A DNA stretch of 64,000 nucleotides from Lysobacteraceae bacterium NML93-0793 (GCA_002324875.1 NTJG01000003.1:186001-250000); one strand, 5' to 3'; counted from the first letter of the stretch, positions 10,786 to 23,383 are shown. The notes: a model not told the origin generated them from the sequence alone. A program made the numbers and translations.

Positions 10786-11583
10786 TCAGTCGGTGCCGCT
10801 CTGGCGCTCGAGGATCGAGGAGAACTCGTCGGAGAAGGCCTCGTAGCGTGAGGCGATGCGCTCGACCTTGGTGGCGAACCGGTTGTAGGCCCAGACCGCG
10901 GGAATCGCGGCGAACAGACCCATGGCGGTCGCGATCAGCGCTTCCGAGATACCGGGGGCCACGGTGGCGATCGTCGCTTCCTTGACGTTGGCCAGGCCGT
11001 GGAAGGAGATCATGATGCCCCACACGGTACCGAGCAGGCCCACGTACGGCGCGATCGAGCCGACGTTGGCGAGGTATTCGAGATTGCGCTCGAGTCCGTC
11101 GAGCTCGCGCGAGCCGGCCACGCGCATGCCGCGCTGCGCGCCTTCGAGCTGGGTGCGGCTGTCGATGCCGCGGCGCTGCCGCTGGCGCGAGTACTCGCGA
11201 TAGCCGGCTTCGAAGATCGCCTCGAGCCCCTCGATCTCACGATTGCGCTCGGTCGCCGACGCATAGAGCTTGCCGACCTCGGCGCCCGACCAGAAGCGCT
11301 CCTCGAAGCGGTCGGCTTCCTTCTCGGCACGGTCGAGCATGCGCTTCTTGCGGAAGATGATGACCCACGACGAGATCGACGCGAACAGCAGCAGCAGCAT
11401 CACGATCTGCACCGGAATCGACGCGTGCAGGATCAGTTCGAGGATGCTCAGATCGTTGGGCAGCGGCGCGGTCGCGGCCGCTGCGGCCCCGGTGTTCGCC
11501 AGTTCGGTCGCGCCTGCGGCGGCCTCTTCGGGCAGCGCCTGCACCTGGGCGGCGGACTGCAACAACACGGGCATTGGGGTCAT
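10786..11583 (-). CDS. tolQ: TolQ, ExbB-like proton channel subunit
   Basis: A 265-aa inner-membrane protein of the MotA/TolQ/ExbB family. The first helix is about residues 48-75 ([28 protein letters not shown]); the other two are near residues 175-200 ([18 protein letters not shown]) and 210-235 ([23 protein letters not shown]). The first 45 residues, rich in Ala and Thr, make it longer than the usual 230 aa. GGAG at the end of ybgC serves as its ribosome site, about 9 bases before the ATG, and the gap to ybgC is only 6 bases. Confidence 0.96.
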   Translation of the reverse strand: MTPMPVLLQSAAQVQALPEEAAAGATELANTGAAAAATAPLPNDLSILELILHASIPVQIVMLLLLFASISSWVIIFRKKRMLDRAEKEADRFEERFWSGAEVGKLYASATERNREIEGLEAIFEAGYREYSRQRQRRGIDSRTQLEGAQRGMRVAGSRELDGLERNLEYLANVGSIAPYVGLLGTVWGIMISFHGLANVKEATIATVAPGISEALIATAMGLFAAIPAVWAYNRFATKVERIASRYEAFSDEFSSILERQSGTD

Positions 11584-11589
11584 CCAGGC

Positions 11590-12036
11590 TTACTCCGCTG
11601 ACGTTTCGAGTGACTTGAGTTGGGCAAACAGCGCATCGGGGATCGCCTTCGGCCGGAAATCGGCTGCCGACAACGCCGCCACGCGCACCTCGGCGTCGAC
11701 CAGCAGGTCGCCGTCGCGGCGGATTTCCTGCACGAACACCGCGCTGGCGCGCCGGCACTGGCGCAACACCACACCGATCTGCAGGGCGTCGTCCAACCGG
11801 GCAGGCGCGCGGAAATCGATCCGCATCGCCCGCACCGCGAATACCGTGCCGTGCAGGTCGCGCAGCGAGGCCTGACCATGACCGTGCGCACGTAACCATT
11901 CACTGCGCGCGCGTTCCATGAAAGCCACGTACTGCGCGTGGTAGACGACACCACCCGCGTCGGTATCTTCCCAGTAGACGCGTGTCGGCCAACTGAATAG
12001 AGGCGAACCGCCGGAGCGGATTTCGAGGTCGCTCAC
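11590..12036 (-). CDS. ybgC: acyl-CoA thioesterase YbgC
   Basis: A 148-aa hot-dog-fold thioesterase, the usual first gene of tol-pal operons. The active-site segment is YWEDTDAGGVVYHAQYVAFMERARSEWL near residue 21, with Asp26 matching the catalytic Asp18 of E. coli and Haemophilus YbgC. It hydrolyses acyl-CoA and may act in phospholipid metabolism. The start is GTG, backed by a strong AAGGAG seven bases upstream. It is slightly longer than the usual 134 aa. Confidence 0.94.
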   Translation of the reverse strand: MSDLEIRSGGSPLFSWPTRVYWEDTDAGGVVYHAQYVAFMERARSEWLRAHGHGQASLRDLHGTVFAVRAMRIDFRAPARLDDALQIGVVLRQCRRASAVFVQEIRRDGDLLVDAEVRVAALSAADFRPKAIPDALFAQLKSLETSAE

Positions 12037-12085
12037 CAGGCACTCCTTGATGGGGCGACGCGGGCCGGATGCCCGGTCGCGGATG

Positions 12086-13120
<1,035 letters not shown>

Positions 13121-13127
13121 GCACGCA

Positions 13128-14297
13128 TTATGCGGTACCCGCGGCCTGCGCCGATCCGCCGGCCAGCCGCCGGTGCGAGACGTTCCACAGCATTTCCAGC
13201 GGCCCGCGTCGCAAATGGCGCAACCACACATGCGCGGCCAGCATGATCAGCGGACAAAGCGCGAGATACAGCAGCACCGTGGCCCCGACCCGCTGCGATT
13301 CCGCGACGCGTCCGGCCAGATCGAATCCCCAGCCGTAGCAGACGGCGGAGGCCAGCAGGTTCTGGAGCACGTAGGCGCTCAACGCCACGCGGCCCACTTC
13401 GGACAGGCGTCGCCCCAGCCAGCCGGGCACGGGACGCGCGAGATAGAACCCGGCGACGAGCGCCAGGATGCCCAGGGACACCAGCACCGCGGTTCCCCAC
13501 CGGGTGTAGAGCCACACCGCATCGGCCGCGAAGACGCCGATCGCCATATCGAGCGCCCAGCCGGCCGCGCCCAGCACGAGCAGACGCTTGCGCAAGGGGG
13601 CACCGTCCGGATCGAACACGCCCGAACGGAAGAGTGTCGCGCCGAGCAGAAACAGCGCGACCGTCATCGGCAGGATCATCACCGGCTCGATCAACCGGAA
13701 GTCGAGGAGGTGTCCGGCGCGGAATCGCACCAGATCCCACCAGCTGCCGTCCCGGTACGGGTTCCACTCCATCGAGCGGGCGAAGGCCGCGGGGCTTGCG
13801 GCCGTGTCCGCCAGCGGAAATGCCAGCATCGCCAGAGCGAGCAGGGTCAGCAGCAGGAAGTGGACCATCGCCAGCCCCAGCATCCACGTCCGTTGCGAGC
13901 GCTCGCCGGTACGCAGCAGCCACGCCACCACGAAACCGCTGATCGCGTAGCCCATCAGCACGTCGAACTCGATCACCAGGTAGTAATTGAGCAGCCCGTC
14001 GAGAAAGAGCAATACCGCGCGCCAGGTGTACCCACCGGGCCAGCGTTGTCCCGCCGCGTCCGCCGCGCGCTGCTGCATGGCCAGCCCGACGCCGAACATG
14101 ATCGACAGCAGGCCGAGGAACTTGCCGGTGGACAGCTGCCGCAGGCCGCTCTCCAGCAGTCCGTCCGGCAGCGGACCGTGAAGCTCGCCCCAGAACCCGG
14201 CGGGATGCATGAAAACCCAGACGTTGGTTGCCAACGTCCCGAGGATGGCGATCCCGCGCAGGATTTCGAGCGCGGGCAAACGGGAAACGGGCGCCAT
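13128..14297 (-). CDS. DUF418 domain membrane protein
   Basis: A 389-aa polytopic inner-membrane protein with about ten hydrophobic segments. It begins [24 protein letters not shown], the family hallmark (an LRG-I-LGI... motif also seen in acyltransferase-3 proteins). It contains a conserved ISG-VVAWLL region and ends with the DUF418 core ([29 protein letters not shown]...CYGWG). Role not established; distant kin act as membrane acyltransferases. AAGGA lies about 5 bases before the ATG. It sits between the luciferase-like gene and ruvB, on the same strand. Confidence 0.88.
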   Translation of the reverse strand: MAPVSRLPALEILRGIAILGTLATNVWVFMHPAGFWGELHGPLPDGLLESGLRQLSTGKFLGLLSIMFGVGLAMQQRAADAAGQRWPGGYTWRAVLLFLDGLLNYYLVIEFDVLMGYAISGFVVAWLLRTGERSQRTWMLGLAMVHFLLLTLLALAMLAFPLADTAASPAAFARSMEWNPYRDGSWWDLVRFRAGHLLDFRLIEPVMILPMTVALFLLGATLFRSGVFDPDGAPLRKRLLVLGAAGWALDMAIGVFAADAVWLYTRWGTAVLVSLGILALVAGFYLARPVPGWLGRRLSEVGRVALSAYVLQNLLASAVCYGWGFDLAGRVAESQRVGATVLLYLALCPLIMLAAHVWLRHLRRGPLEMLWNVSHRRLAGGSAQAAGTA

Positions 14298-14392
14298 GCT
14301 GATCCTTCGGCGGTCTGCCCGGGACGATACACGCTGCGCCGGCGCGCCGGCACGCGATGCGGTGGTGGGCCGGCAGCCGACCGTGCGCGGCG

Positions 14393-15391
<999 letters not shown>

Positions 15392-15534
15392 GCCGGTCAG
15401 ATGGGGACGCCGGCGGGAAAACCCACGCCGCGAGGGCTTCCGTGCACGGCGCCGCAGCGACGCGCCGTTCATCCGAGGCCGCGTGCCGCTTCACCGCCCG
15501 CGCGGCGAAGCCATCCGGCGATCGCCGGCGCCGC

Positions 15535-16824
15535 TCAGCCGGCGGCCACCACCCGGTTGCGGCCGCCCGCCTTGGCGAGATACAGCCGCCGGTCCGCCTC
15601 GGCCAGCAGACAGTGCAGATCGTCGTTGCCGGCGGCCGTCCGCACGCCGATGCTCACGGTCATACGCAGATCGCCGCCCGGCGTATGCACGTCGAGATGC
15701 TCGATCCGCTGGCGCAGACCGTTGAAATAATCGTCCAGCGCGCCGTCATCGAGATCCGGCACCAGCAGGCAGAACTCCTCGCCGCCGAAGCGCGCGACAT
15801 GGTCCTGCGGACGCGCATGCGCCGACAGCGCCGCCGCCACCCCGCGCAGCGCGTGGTCGCCGGCTTCGTGGCCCCAGCCGTCGTTGATGCGCTTGAAGTG
15901 GTCGATGTCGAGGATCGCCATCGCCAGCGGACGCGTCGCGGCCTGCAGCTGCGGCACCAGGCGCTCGGCCTGTTCGAGGAAGTGGCGCCGGTTGGGCAGC
16001 CCGGTGAGGAAGTCCCGCGTGGCCAGGTCCTGCAGGCTGCCGATCAGCTCCAGCTGGTCGACGTTCTGCGACACGCGGCAGAAGAATTCCTCGCGCGAGT
16101 ACGGCTTGCGCAGGAAATCGTTGGCGCCGCTCTTGAGGAAGCGCGCGACGAGGTCGGCATCGCCGCTGCCGGACACGCCGATCACCGCGACCCGGTCTCG
16201 CGCGCGCAGCGCGCGCAGCCGCCGGGTCAGCTCGACGCCCTGCATGCCGGGCATCTCCTGGTCGACCAGCGCCAGGCGGATCGTCGGATCGCGCTCCAGC
16301 GCATGCAGCGCGGATGCGCCGTCGGCGGCCTGCACCACCCGGTAGCCGTAGGTTTCGAGCAGACCGGACGTGTGCAGGCGCGCGGACGGCGAATCGTCGA
16401 CCACCAGCGCGGAAATGCGCCGGTTGCGCTCCAGCCGTTTCACCAGCCAGACGATGTAGTCGAGGCTGCCCGGCGTGCTCTTGAGCACGAAGTCGATGAC
16501 CCGCCGCCGCAGCATGCGGTCGCGCAGGACCTCGTCGTAGACGCCGGTCACCACCACGGTCGGCAGGCCGCGTTCGAGGAAGCAGTCGACCACGTTCTCG
16601 CGTTGCCCGTCGGCCAGTACCAGGCCGGTCAGGGCGAGAAACCAGTCGTCGTGACGATCGAGGAGGGTCCGGGCTTCGGCCAGGGTGGAGGCCACCATCA
16701 CCGGCAGCTCGAGCTGCTGCTCGATCGCCTCGGCCACCGCACGGACGTAGGCACGCGAGTTCTCCACCAGCAGCACGCGCTGCGGCAGGGGCGAACTCGG
16801 GACGATCGGCGGGAGCACGGTCAT
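15535..16824 (-). CDS. diguanylate cyclase with two receiver domains
   Basis: A 429-aa cytoplasmic signalling protein with order receiver 1 (about 15-130), receiver 2 (about 137-255) and GGDEF (about 265-425). The cyclase site is GGEEF (347-351), and an RxxD product-inhibition site (R338-D341) precedes it by the usual five residues. So it should make cyclic di-GMP with feedback control. Receiver 2 keeps its acidic pair (D143, D144) and phospho-acceptor D188 in LVDQEMPG. Receiver 1 lacks them: the pocket reads VEN and the acceptor position is Gly67 (LTGLVLADG). No paired kinase lies next to it. It separates kup from the LLM gene. Confidence 0.93.
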   Translation of the reverse strand: MTVLPPIVPSSPLPQRVLLVENSRAYVRAVAEAIEQQLELPVMVASTLAEARTLLDRHDDWFLALTGLVLADGQRENVVDCFLERGLPTVVVTGVYDEVLRDRMLRRRVIDFVLKSTPGSLDYIVWLVKRLERNRRISALVVDDSPSARLHTSGLLETYGYRVVQAADGASALHALERDPTIRLALVDQEMPGMQGVELTRRLRALRARDRVAVIGVSGSGDADLVARFLKSGANDFLRKPYSREEFFCRVSQNVDQLELIGSLQDLATRDFLTGLPNRRHFLEQAERLVPQLQAATRPLAMAILDIDHFKRINDGWGHEAGDHALRGVAAALSAHARPQDHVARFGGEEFCLLVPDLDDGALDDYFNGLRQRIEHLDVHTPGGDLRMTVSIGVRTAAGNDDLHCLLAEADRRLYLAKAGGRNRVVAAG

Positions 16825-17084
16825 GCGGGCCTGCGCGGTTCGGAGGCATCGAACTCCGTTAGCGGCGGCGGGGCTGTGGACTTGAATCGTCGGCGTCGCC
16901 CCGGGCCACCGGGGCGGCGCCGGCGTGGCGACGCGTCTCCCGGACTGCGCGAGTGCCACGCTGTCCGGCCACGCGCCGCGCATTGCCGCGCACCGGTATC
17001 CCGCCCGCATCGCGCCGCTGGCGTTCCTCGCCGTGAGACGTTCGCGGCACTCGGCCGAGTAAAGCCACGCGGCCGACGCGCTGC

Positions 17085-19001
17085 TCAGATCTCGACGTGC
17101 GTGCCCAGCTCGACGATGCGGTTGCCGGGAATGCGGAAGAAGCCCGAGGCCGGCGCGGCGTTCCGATGCAACAGCGCGAACAGCCGCTCGCGCCACAGCG
17201 CCATGCCGGGGCGCGCCGCGGCGACGACGGTTTCGCGGCTGGTGAAGTACGTGGTGTCCATCGGGTCGATGCAGACGTCCTCGGCGACGTCACTGCACTG
17301 CATCAAGGCCAGCGGCACGTCGGGCGTTTCCATGAAGCCGAAGCGCACCACGATGCGATGGAAGCCGTCGCCGATCTGCTCGATCTTCAGCCGGCGGTGC
17401 GCATAGGGCACGGTCAGCGTCTCGACGGTGAGAAACACGTTGCGCTCGTGCAGCACCTTGTTGTGCTTGAGGTTGTGCATCAGCGCGTGCGGCACGATGC
17501 CGCGGTCGCTGGTGAGGAACACCGCCGTGCCCGGCACGCGCACCGGCGGGGCGAGCATCAGCCCCGGAATGAAGCTCTCGATGCGGATGCCGTGCTGCTG
17601 CACTTCCTCGTGCAGCAGCTGGCGGCCGCGCCGCCACGTCCGCAGCAGGGTGAACAGCGTCACGCCCAGCACCAGCGGGAACCACGCGCCCTGCAGGACC
17701 TTGGCGCCGTTGGCGATCACGAAGGCGATGTCGATGACCAGGAACACGCCGCACAGCGGCAGCACCCAGCGCCGCCAGTGCGGCCACAGCGCGCGCGCCA
17801 CGATGGCCAGCAGCAGGGTGTCGATCAGCATCGTCATCGACACCGAGATGCCGTAGGCCGCGGCCAGGTTCGACGAGGTCTGGAACGTCAGCACCAGGGC
17901 GATGACCACGATCGCCATCGCCCAGTTGATCGCCGGGATGTAGATCTGGCCGATGGTGTCGCTGGAGGTGTGGCGCACGCGCATGCGCGGGATGTAGCCC
18001 AGCTGCATCGCCTGGCGGGCGATCGAGAAGCCGCCGGTGATCACCGCCTGCGAGGCGATGACGGTCGCGCAGGTGGCGAGCACGATCATCGGCCAGCGCC
18101 CCCACTCGGGCACGCCGATGTAGAACGGGTTCTGGATCGCCGCCGGGTCCTCGAGCACCAGCGCACCCTGCCCCAGATAATTGAGCATCAGCGACGGCAG
18201 CACGAAGAAATACCAGGCGTAGCGGATGGGCCTGGCGCCGAAGTGGCCCATGTCGGTGTAGATCGCCTCGCCGCCGGTCACCGCCAGCACCACGGCGCCG
18301 AGGATGAAGATGCCGCCCCAGCTGTGGTTGACGAAGAACTGGGCCGCCCACCACGGGTTGATCGCCTGCAGCACCTCGGGCTCGTGCAGGATGTTGACCA
18401 CGCCCAGCACCGCGAGCGAGAGAAACCAGAGCACGGTGATCGGGCCGAAGATGCGCCCCACCTTCGCGGTGCCGAAGCGCTGGGTGGCGAACAGCACGCC
18501 GAGCACCAGCACGGTGATCGGGATGATCCACGGATGCAGGGCCGGCGACACCACCTCGAGGCCTTCGACGGCCGACAGCACCGAGATCGCCGGTGTGATC
18601 ACGCCGTCACTGAAGAACAGCGACGCGCCGAACACACCCAGAATGCCGACCAGATACGCCGAGCGCCCACGCTTGCCGAGGCTGCGCTGGGCCAGCGCCA
18701 TCAGCGCCATGATGCCGCCCTCGCCGTCGTTGTCGGCGCGCAGGATGATGGTCACGTACTTCAGCGTGACCACCAGCATCAGCGACCAGAAGATCATCGA
18801 CAGCACGCCGAGCACGGTGTCGTGATCCGCCACCAGGCCGTAGTGCGGCGAGAACGCCTCGCGCAGCGTGTACAGCGGACTGGTGCCGATGTCGCCGAAC
18901 ACGACACCGATCGCACCGACCATCAGCCCCGCGAGGCCGATCTGGCCGTGACCGGACGCGCCGGAACGCGCGCCCTTCACGGATGAACTGCTGTGGGACA
19001 T
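17085..19001 (-). CDS. kup: low-affinity potassium uptake protein Kup
   Basis: A 638-aa K+/H+ symporter of the KUP/HAK/KT family. The N-terminal signature is [20 protein letters not shown] at about residues 31-50. About 12 membrane helices follow, and a C-terminal cytoplasmic part (about 445-638) begins after the last helix and ends [15 protein letters not shown]. It lies 32 bases after ruvA, placing kup between ruvA and ruvB, as I recall for xanthomonads. Confidence 0.97.
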   Translation of the reverse strand: MSHSSSSVKGARSGASGHGQIGLAGLMVGAIGVVFGDIGTSPLYTLREAFSPHYGLVADHDTVLGVLSMIFWSLMLVVTLKYVTIILRADNDGEGGIMALMALAQRSLGKRGRSAYLVGILGVFGASLFFSDGVITPAISVLSAVEGLEVVSPALHPWIIPITVLVLGVLFATQRFGTAKVGRIFGPITVLWFLSLAVLGVVNILHEPEVLQAINPWWAAQFFVNHSWGGIFILGAVVLAVTGGEAIYTDMGHFGARPIRYAWYFFVLPSLMLNYLGQGALVLEDPAAIQNPFYIGVPEWGRWPMIVLATCATVIASQAVITGGFSIARQAMQLGYIPRMRVRHTSSDTIGQIYIPAINWAMAIVVIALVLTFQTSSNLAAAYGISVSMTMLIDTLLLAIVARALWPHWRRWVLPLCGVFLVIDIAFVIANGAKVLQGAWFPLVLGVTLFTLLRTWRRGRQLLHEEVQQHGIRIESFIPGLMLAPPVRVPGTAVFLTSDRGIVPHALMHNLKHNKVLHERNVFLTVETLTVPYAHRRLKIEQIGDGFHRIVVRFGFMETPDVPLALMQCSDVAEDVCIDPMDTTYFTSRETVVAAARPGMALWRERLFALLHRNAAPASGFFRIPGNRIVELGTHVEI

Positions 19002-19033
19002 GACGGTGGAACCCGGCCGACGGTTGGGGGCGG

Positions 19034-19624
19034 TCAGCGAAGCGCGGACTGTAGCGCTTTTCGGATGATGGTTTCGGGGGTGTCGCCATCCACCGCGGCG
19101 GCCTTGGCCATCTTCTGCGCCTCGGCCGGCTTGTAGCCCAGCTGCTGCAGCGCGATCGTGGCCTCCGACAGCGGATCGGTGGCCACCGGCGCGCCTTGCA
19201 CCGCGCCACCGGCGCCGGCGAGATCGGCCGCGCGGTCACGCAGCTCGACCACCATGCGCTCGGCGGTCTTCTTGCCGATGCCCGGAATCTTGGTCAGCGC
19301 GGTCACATCGGCCGTCTGCACCAGCCGCGCGAAGGCATCCACGCTGACGCCCGACAGCACCGCCAGCGCGATCTTGGCGCCGATGCCGGTGACCTTCTGC
19401 ACGTCGCGGAACAGCCGCCGCTCGGACTCGTGCAGGAAGCCGTACAGCGACACGCTGTCCTCCTTCTGCGCGTAGTGGGTGAACAGCGCCACCTCGCGGC
19501 CGAGCTCGGGCAGGTCGTAGAACGTGCTCATCGGCGCCTCGAGCTCGTAACCGACGCCGTTGACGTCGATCACCAGCCAGGGTGGCGCCTTGTGGGCCAG
19601 CGTGCCGCGCAGTCTTCCGATCAT
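19034..19624 (-). CDS. ruvA: Holliday junction DNA helicase subunit RuvA
   Basis: A 196-aa junction-binding protein. Domain I is an OB fold ([20 protein letters not shown]). Domain II has two helix-hairpin-helix motifs, [15 protein letters not shown] and [18 protein letters not shown]. Domain III at the C-terminus ([20 protein letters not shown]) contacts RuvB. It follows ruvC after 280 bases that hold an inverted repeat pair. Confidence 0.97.
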   Translation of the reverse strand: MIGRLRGTLAHKAPPWLVIDVNGVGYELEAPMSTFYDLPELGREVALFTHYAQKEDSVSLYGFLHESERRLFRDVQKVTGIGAKIALAVLSGVSVDAFARLVQTADVTALTKIPGIGKKTAERMVVELRDRAADLAGAGGAVQGAPVATDPLSEATIALQQLGYKPAEAQKMAKAAAVDGDTPETIIRKALQSALR

Positions 19625-19804
19625 GGGAAATGTCCGATTTCGATGGCTGCTTCAGCCGTCATGTTGCCGCGAATACAAACGCTTCGCAGCGTCCGATCCG
19701 ATGTCGTTGCCGCTGAAGCGGGACGCTATGGCCGCTGCGTTCAATGACGTGAGGCCGATGGCGCGCACGCTCGCGGAATCCTTGCAGAACCTCGTCAGCC
19801 CGCT

Positions 19805-19888
19805 CGTCACCCCCGCGGAGGCGGGGATCCATGGACGTATCCCGTTCAAAAGCGCAACCCATGGGTTCCCGCCTTCGCGGGAATGACG
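19805..19888. repeat. inverted pair of CGTCA palindromic repeats between ruvC and ruvA
   Basis: The left copy (19805-19834) begins CGTCACCCCCGCGGAGGCGG, and the right copy (19859-19888) is the same family in opposite orientation, ending GCGGGAATGACG. Each has its own internal dyad, and the two together can pair across a 24-base spacer. The left copy is more diverged. It may act as a REP-like bimer or transcription attenuator between ruvC and ruvA. Confidence 0.8.
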
Positions 19889-19904
19889 GCGGAGGATGCG
19901 TCAC

Positions 19905-20426
19905 TCACTTGCGCCCCCAGGCCTGCTTCACGTCGACGCCGAGCCGCTTCGCGGTCGCGCGCACGTGCGCGTGGGTGATCGCGACGGCCAGCGCGTCGGC
20001 CGCATCGGCCTGCAGCTTGCCGGTCAGCCCGAGCATCAGCCCGACCATGTGCTGGACCTGGACCTTGTCGGCGCCGCCGCGGCCGACCACCGCCAGCTTG
20101 ATCTCGCTGGCCGCGTACTCGCTGACGTCGAGATCGCGCAGCACCACCGCACCGATCGCCGCGCCGCGCGCCTGGCCGAGCTTGAGCGCCGAATCCGGAT
20201 TGCGCGCCATGAACACTTTTTCGATCGCGACCTCGTCGGGCCGGTATTCGACGATCAACGCCGTCAGCCCGTCGAGCAGGCGACGCAGGCGGGCGGGAAA
20301 CTCGCCGGCGGTCACCAGCACCAGCGGCGCATGGAACACGTGCGTGACCTTGCCGCTCGCATCGACGTCGATGATGCCGACCCCGGTGCGTTGCGAGCCG
20401 GGGTCGATGCCGAGGATGCGGGTCAC
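19905..20426 (-). CDS. ruvC: crossover junction endodeoxyribonuclease RuvC
   Basis: A 173-aa resolvase, exactly the usual length, that cuts Holliday junctions. The active-site Asp lies in [16 protein letters not shown] (Asp8), with further acidic residues in [10 protein letters not shown] and in the [14 protein letters not shown] segment. The start is GTG at 20426; the frame extends upstream but only through the GGGATTC-like repeat, so that part is not coding. The order yebC-ruvC-ruvA is standard. Confidence 0.96.
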   Translation of the reverse strand: MTRILGIDPGSQRTGVGIIDVDASGKVTHVFHAPLVLVTAGEFPARLRRLLDGLTALIVEYRPDEVAIEKVFMARNPDSALKLGQARGAAIGAVVLRDLDVSEYAASEIKLAVVGRGGADKVQVQHMVGLMLGLTGKLQADAADALAVAITHAHVRATAKRLGVDVKQAWGRK

Positions 20427-20435
20427 TTGAAGGCC

Positions 20436-20463
20436 GGGATTCGGGATAGGGAATTCGGGATTC
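20436..20463. repeat. degenerate GGGATTC tandem repeat upstream of ruvC
   Basis: Four 7-base units: GGGATTC, GGGATAG, GGAATTC, GGGATTC. The block begins ten bases beyond the ruvC GTG, as the perfect copy does against queC. The degeneracy suggests an older or less active copy. Confidence 0.8.
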
Positions 20464-20500
20464 GGAAACGCCGGTGCACGGCGATCCCCCCCGACATCCG

Positions 20501-21229
20501 TCACGCGTCGCCGAGCGAGGCCTGATCGACGTTGGAATACACCGCCTGCACGTCGTCGAGGTCCTCGAGCATATCGAGCAGCTTGCGCACCTGCGGCGCG
20601 GTGTCACCGTCGACGGCAATGTCGTTGTCGGCACGGAACGTGAGTTCGGCATGCGCCGGGGCCATGCCCGCGGCCGTCATCGCATCGCGCACGGCCTCGA
20701 AAGCGTCGGGCGAGGTCAGCACATCGATGGCGCCGTCCTCGGGGTAGACCACCACGTCGTCGGCGCCGGCCTCGATCGCCGCCTCGGTCACCGCGTCCTC
20801 GTCCGCGCCTTCGAAGCTCAGCACGCCCAAGCGCTTGAACATGAAGGCCACCGAGCCCTCGGTGCCCATGTTGCCGCCGCACTTGCCGAATGCATGGCGC
20901 ACTTCGGCCACGGTGCGCACGCGGTTGTCGGTCAGCGTGTCGACGATCACCGCGACGCCGCCGGGCGCGTAGCCCTCGTAGCGGATCTCCTCGTACTCCA
21001 CGCCTTCCAGTTCGCCGGTCGCCTTCTTGATCGCGCGTTCGACCACGTCCTTGGACATGTTCTGGGCCATGCCCTTGTCGATCGCCGCGCGCAGGCGCGG
21101 GTTGTTGGCCGGATCGCCGCCGCCGGCGCGCGCCGCGACGCCGATCTCGCGGATGATCTTGGTGAAGATCTTGCCGCGCTTGGCGTCGGTCGCGTTCTTG
21201 CGGGCTTCGATCGAAGGTCCTCGTCCCAT
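20501..21229 (-). CDS. YebC/PmpR family translation or transcription regulator
   Basis: A 242-aa protein of the YebC family, now thought to assist ribosomes on difficult sequences; some members also act as DNA-binding regulators. The core [25 protein letters not shown] is near residues 16-40, with [31 protein letters not shown] following. The N-terminus reads [15 protein letters not shown] rather than the common GHSKWANI form, a variant I associate with xanthomonads. It heads the yebC-ruvC-ruvA group. Confidence 0.93.
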   Translation of the reverse strand: MGRGPSIEARKNATDAKRGKIFTKIIREIGVAARAGGGDPANNPRLRAAIDKGMAQNMSKDVVERAIKKATGELEGVEYEEIRYEGYAPGGVAVIVDTLTDNRVRTVAEVRHAFGKCGGNMGTEGSVAFMFKRLGVLSFEGADEDAVTEAAIEAGADDVVVYPEDGAIDVLTSPDAFEAVRDAMTAAGMAPAHAELTFRADNDIAVDGDTAPQVRKLLDMLEDLDDVQAVYSNVDQASLGDA

Positions 21230-21263
21230 GGTGCTCGTCTGCAGGCGCTGGAAAGCGGCGATT

Positions 21264-21920
21264 TTACCCGAAGCGCCGACCGTCACCGTGCGCGTCGGCG
21301 CCGTGGTCGAAGTGACCGCTGCGCAGGAACGCCGCCGTCTGACGCATCGCGGCGCGCGACAGCAGCAGGCCGCTGTGGCTGGCGTCGACGACGACGTGAT
21401 CCGCGAGCCCCGGCGCGCGGGTCTCGGCCACCGACACCGTGCCGTCGTGCGGGCCATCGAAGCGCGCCAGCAACGCACCGAGGCCACGCGGCACGCAGCC
21501 GGCGACCATGCCCACCTCCACGCCGGCGGGCCAGTCCACACACCCGCTGTGGAGGATTCCGGCGGCACGGCCGAAGTAGAACCGCGACAGCGGGACCCGG
21601 GCAAACGCATGCGCCGCCCCGCTTCCGCAGACCGGCGAGCCCAGACAGACGATCCGGCCCACCGGCAGCGCCGGGGATCGCGCCGCCGTACGCAGGGCGG
21701 ACAGGCCACCGAGGCTGTGCCCAACCACATGTCCCGGGCCGTTCCCGAGCGCGGTCGACAACGCTTCCGCGGCAGCATCCGGTCCGCCGGTGATGCTCGG
21801 ATAACCGAGGACCACCGGATCGAAGCCCTCCGCAGCCAGGCCCTGCGCGAACCGCCGCATCGTCAGGCCCACCATCCACAGCCCGTGCAGCAGCAGCACG
21901 CGGGTCGGCGCCGCGCTCAT
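21264..21920 (-). CDS. alpha/beta hydrolase, lipase-like
   Basis: A 218-aa cytoplasmic alpha/beta hydrolase with no signal peptide. The oxyanion segment is LLLHGLWM (residues 9-16). The nucleophile is Ser69 in GHSLGG; the acid is probably the Asp in [11 protein letters not shown] and the base the His in VDASHSG. The small size resembles esterase/lipase-like proteins that act on acyl esters. Substrate unknown. Its start overlaps the AraC-type gene's stop by four bases, so the two are probably co-transcribed. Confidence 0.85.
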   Translation of the reverse strand: MSAAPTRVLLLHGLWMVGLTMRRFAQGLAAEGFDPVVLGYPSITGGPDAAAEALSTALGNGPGHVVGHSLGGLSALRTAARSPALPVGRIVCLGSPVCGSGAAHAFARVPLSRFYFGRAAGILHSGCVDWPAGVEVGMVAGCVPRGLGALLARFDGPHDGTVSVAETRAPGLADHVVVDASHSGLLLSRAAMRQTAAFLRSGHFDHGADAHGDGRRFG

Positions 21921-22750
21921 GCCGCGCCGCCGGCGTGGGCCAGACGCCAGGCCCGTGGCGACAGGCCACTGTGCGCCTTGAACGCGCGCGACAAGGCGGC
22001 CTCGCTGCCGTAGCCGACGTCGTCGGCGATCACCTTGAGTGGCCGGCCGCGACGCAGCGCCTGCTTGGCCAGGCCCACGCGCCAGCCCTGCAGGTACTGG
22101 CCGGGCGTCGTGCCCACCGCGTCGACGAACGCGCTCGCGAACGCGCTGCGCGACATGCCGGCCGCCTGCGCCAGCGATTCCAGCGTCCAGGCGTCCGCGG
22201 GCGCCTCGTGCATCGCGACCAGCGCATTGCGTACGCGCGGATGCGACAGACCCGACAACAGCCCGCCCTGCACCTGGCCCCGCTCCATCAACTGCCGCAG
22301 CACCTGGATCATCACCACCTCGAACAGACGCTCGATCAGCGCCAGCCGCCCGCAGCGCTGCGCGAACGCTTCCTCGAACAGCAAGGCCAGCACCGGCCCG
22401 GCGCCCGCGATCTCGTCGAGCGGCAGGCACACGACATCCGGCAGCGCGGCGGCCACCGGATTATCGGCGCCGCCTTCGAAGCCCAGATGCGCGCAGACCA
22501 TGTCCGCGCCCCGGTCCGGATCGGTCACGAAGCGATGCGCCGTGGGCCGCGCGAACAGCAGCAGGCCGGGTCCGGCGATCGACAGCGTGGACGTCCCGTA
22601 GTGCACCTCGACGACGCCCTTGCGCACCAGATGCAACTGGCCGTGGACGCCGTCGCTGTCGAGCGCATTGATGCCGCACAGCGCGCCCGCGTTGAACACC
22701 CGGGCAGTGATCGGGAAATGCGCCATCAGCGCTGCAAGGCGATCGGCCAC
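21917..22750 (-). CDS. AraC family transcriptional regulator (cupin-type)
   Basis: A protein of about 277 aa. The N-terminal cupin-like part ([30 protein letters not shown]) resembles the Cupin_6 regulators. The C-terminal DNA-binding region has two helix-turn-helix units, [24 protein letters not shown] and [27 protein letters not shown] chose GTG at 22750, which has GGAG seven bases upstream; a TTG at 22768 is possible but lacks a ribosome site. It diverges from ohr and probably controls itself and perhaps ohr. Confidence 0.9.
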   Translation of the reverse strand: MADRLAALMAHFPITARVFNAGALCGINALDSDGVHGQLHLVRKGVVEVHYGTSTLSIAGPGLLLFARPTAHRFVTDPDRGADMVCAHLGFEGGADNPVAAALPDVVCLPLDEIAGAGPVLALLFEEAFAQRCGRLALIERLFEVVMIQVLRQLMERGQVQGGLLSGLSHPRVRNALVAMHEAPADAWTLESLAQAAGMSRSAFASAFVDAVGTTPGQYLQGWRVGLAKQALRRGRPLKVIADDVGYGSEAALSRAFKAHSGLSPRAWRLAHAGGAA

Positions 22751-22867
22751 GACCGGACTCCAGGTCAACTTTTACGGACTTTATATCACCCATGTTTCCC
22801 GGTCGGCGCGCACAGTGCACTCACCGGGCCGCCGCTGCCCACCCACCCGCCGATCAGGAGTTCCGCC
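22751..22867. promoter_or_regulatory. divergent promoter region between the AraC-type gene and ohr
   Basis: This 117-base gap holds a conspicuous AT-rich core (ACTTTTACGGACTTTATATC, 22769-22788) in otherwise GC-rich DNA. The minus strand reads TATAAA and the plus strand TTATAT, either of which could be a -10 box. I see no clear inverted operator. Confidence 0.5.
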
Positions 22868-23296
22868 ATGTCCATCGAGAAGATCCTCTACACCGCCTCG
22901 GCCACCGCCACCGGTGGCCGCGACGGCCGCGCCCGCTCCGACGACGCCGCGCTCGACGTCGCCCTGTCCACGCCCCGCGAGCTGGGTGGCGCCGGCGGTC
23001 CCGGCACCAATCCCGAGCAGCTGTTCGCCGCCGGCTATTCGGCCTGCTTCCTCGGCGCGCTGAAGTTCGTCGCCGGCAAGCAGAAGGTCGCGCTGCCGGC
23101 GACGACCACCGTCACCGGCACCGTGGGCATCGGCCCGGTCCCCACCGGGTTCGGCATCGAGGCCGAGCTGACCATCACCGCCCCCGGCATCGACCGCGAC
23201 GTGCTGCAGGACCTCGTCGCGCGGGCCCATGCCGTCTGCCCCTACTCCAACGCCACGCGCGGAAACATCGACGTGACGCTGTCGATCGCCGACTGA
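22868..23296 (+). CDS. ohr: organic hydroperoxide resistance protein Ohr
   Basis: A 142-aa thiol peroxidase of the OsmC/Ohr family that reduces organic hydroperoxides. The two redox cysteines are C60 in [10 protein letters not shown] and C124 in [13 protein letters not shown], both in the Ohr rather than OsmC context. AGGAG lies seven bases before the ATG. It is usually controlled by the MarR-type OhrR; none is seen here, but a divergent AraC-type regulator is. Confidence 0.94.
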   Translation: MSIEKILYTASATATGGRDGRARSDDAALDVALSTPRELGGAGGPGTNPEQLFAAGYSACFLGALKFVAGKQKVALPATTTVTGTVGIGPVPTGFGIEAELTITAPGIDRDVLQDLVARAHAVCPYSNATRGNIDVTLSIAD

Positions 23297-23306
23297 TCCC
23301 TCCACT

Positions 23307-23355
23307 CCCGCACCACCCCACCCGCACCACCCCAGCCCACCCGCACCACCCACCC
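23307..23355 (+). repeat. C-rich short tandem repeat between ohr and the hydrolase
   Basis: The unit CCCGCACCACC occurs at 23307, 23321 and 23340, with C-rich linkers. The block has almost no G and no hairpin. It fills most of the 87-base gap before the hydrolase gene. Confidence 0.75.
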
Positions 23356-23383
23356 GACGCCATCCCACACACGAGGACCCGCC

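Noticed and set aside
17097-18986. 629-aa frame opposite kup
   Set aside because: His/Arg/Gln-rich antisense translation of a clear transporter gene.
23307-23355. C-rich repeat as a CRISPR array
   Set aside because: Units are 11 bases with tiny irregular linkers and no cas genes are present.
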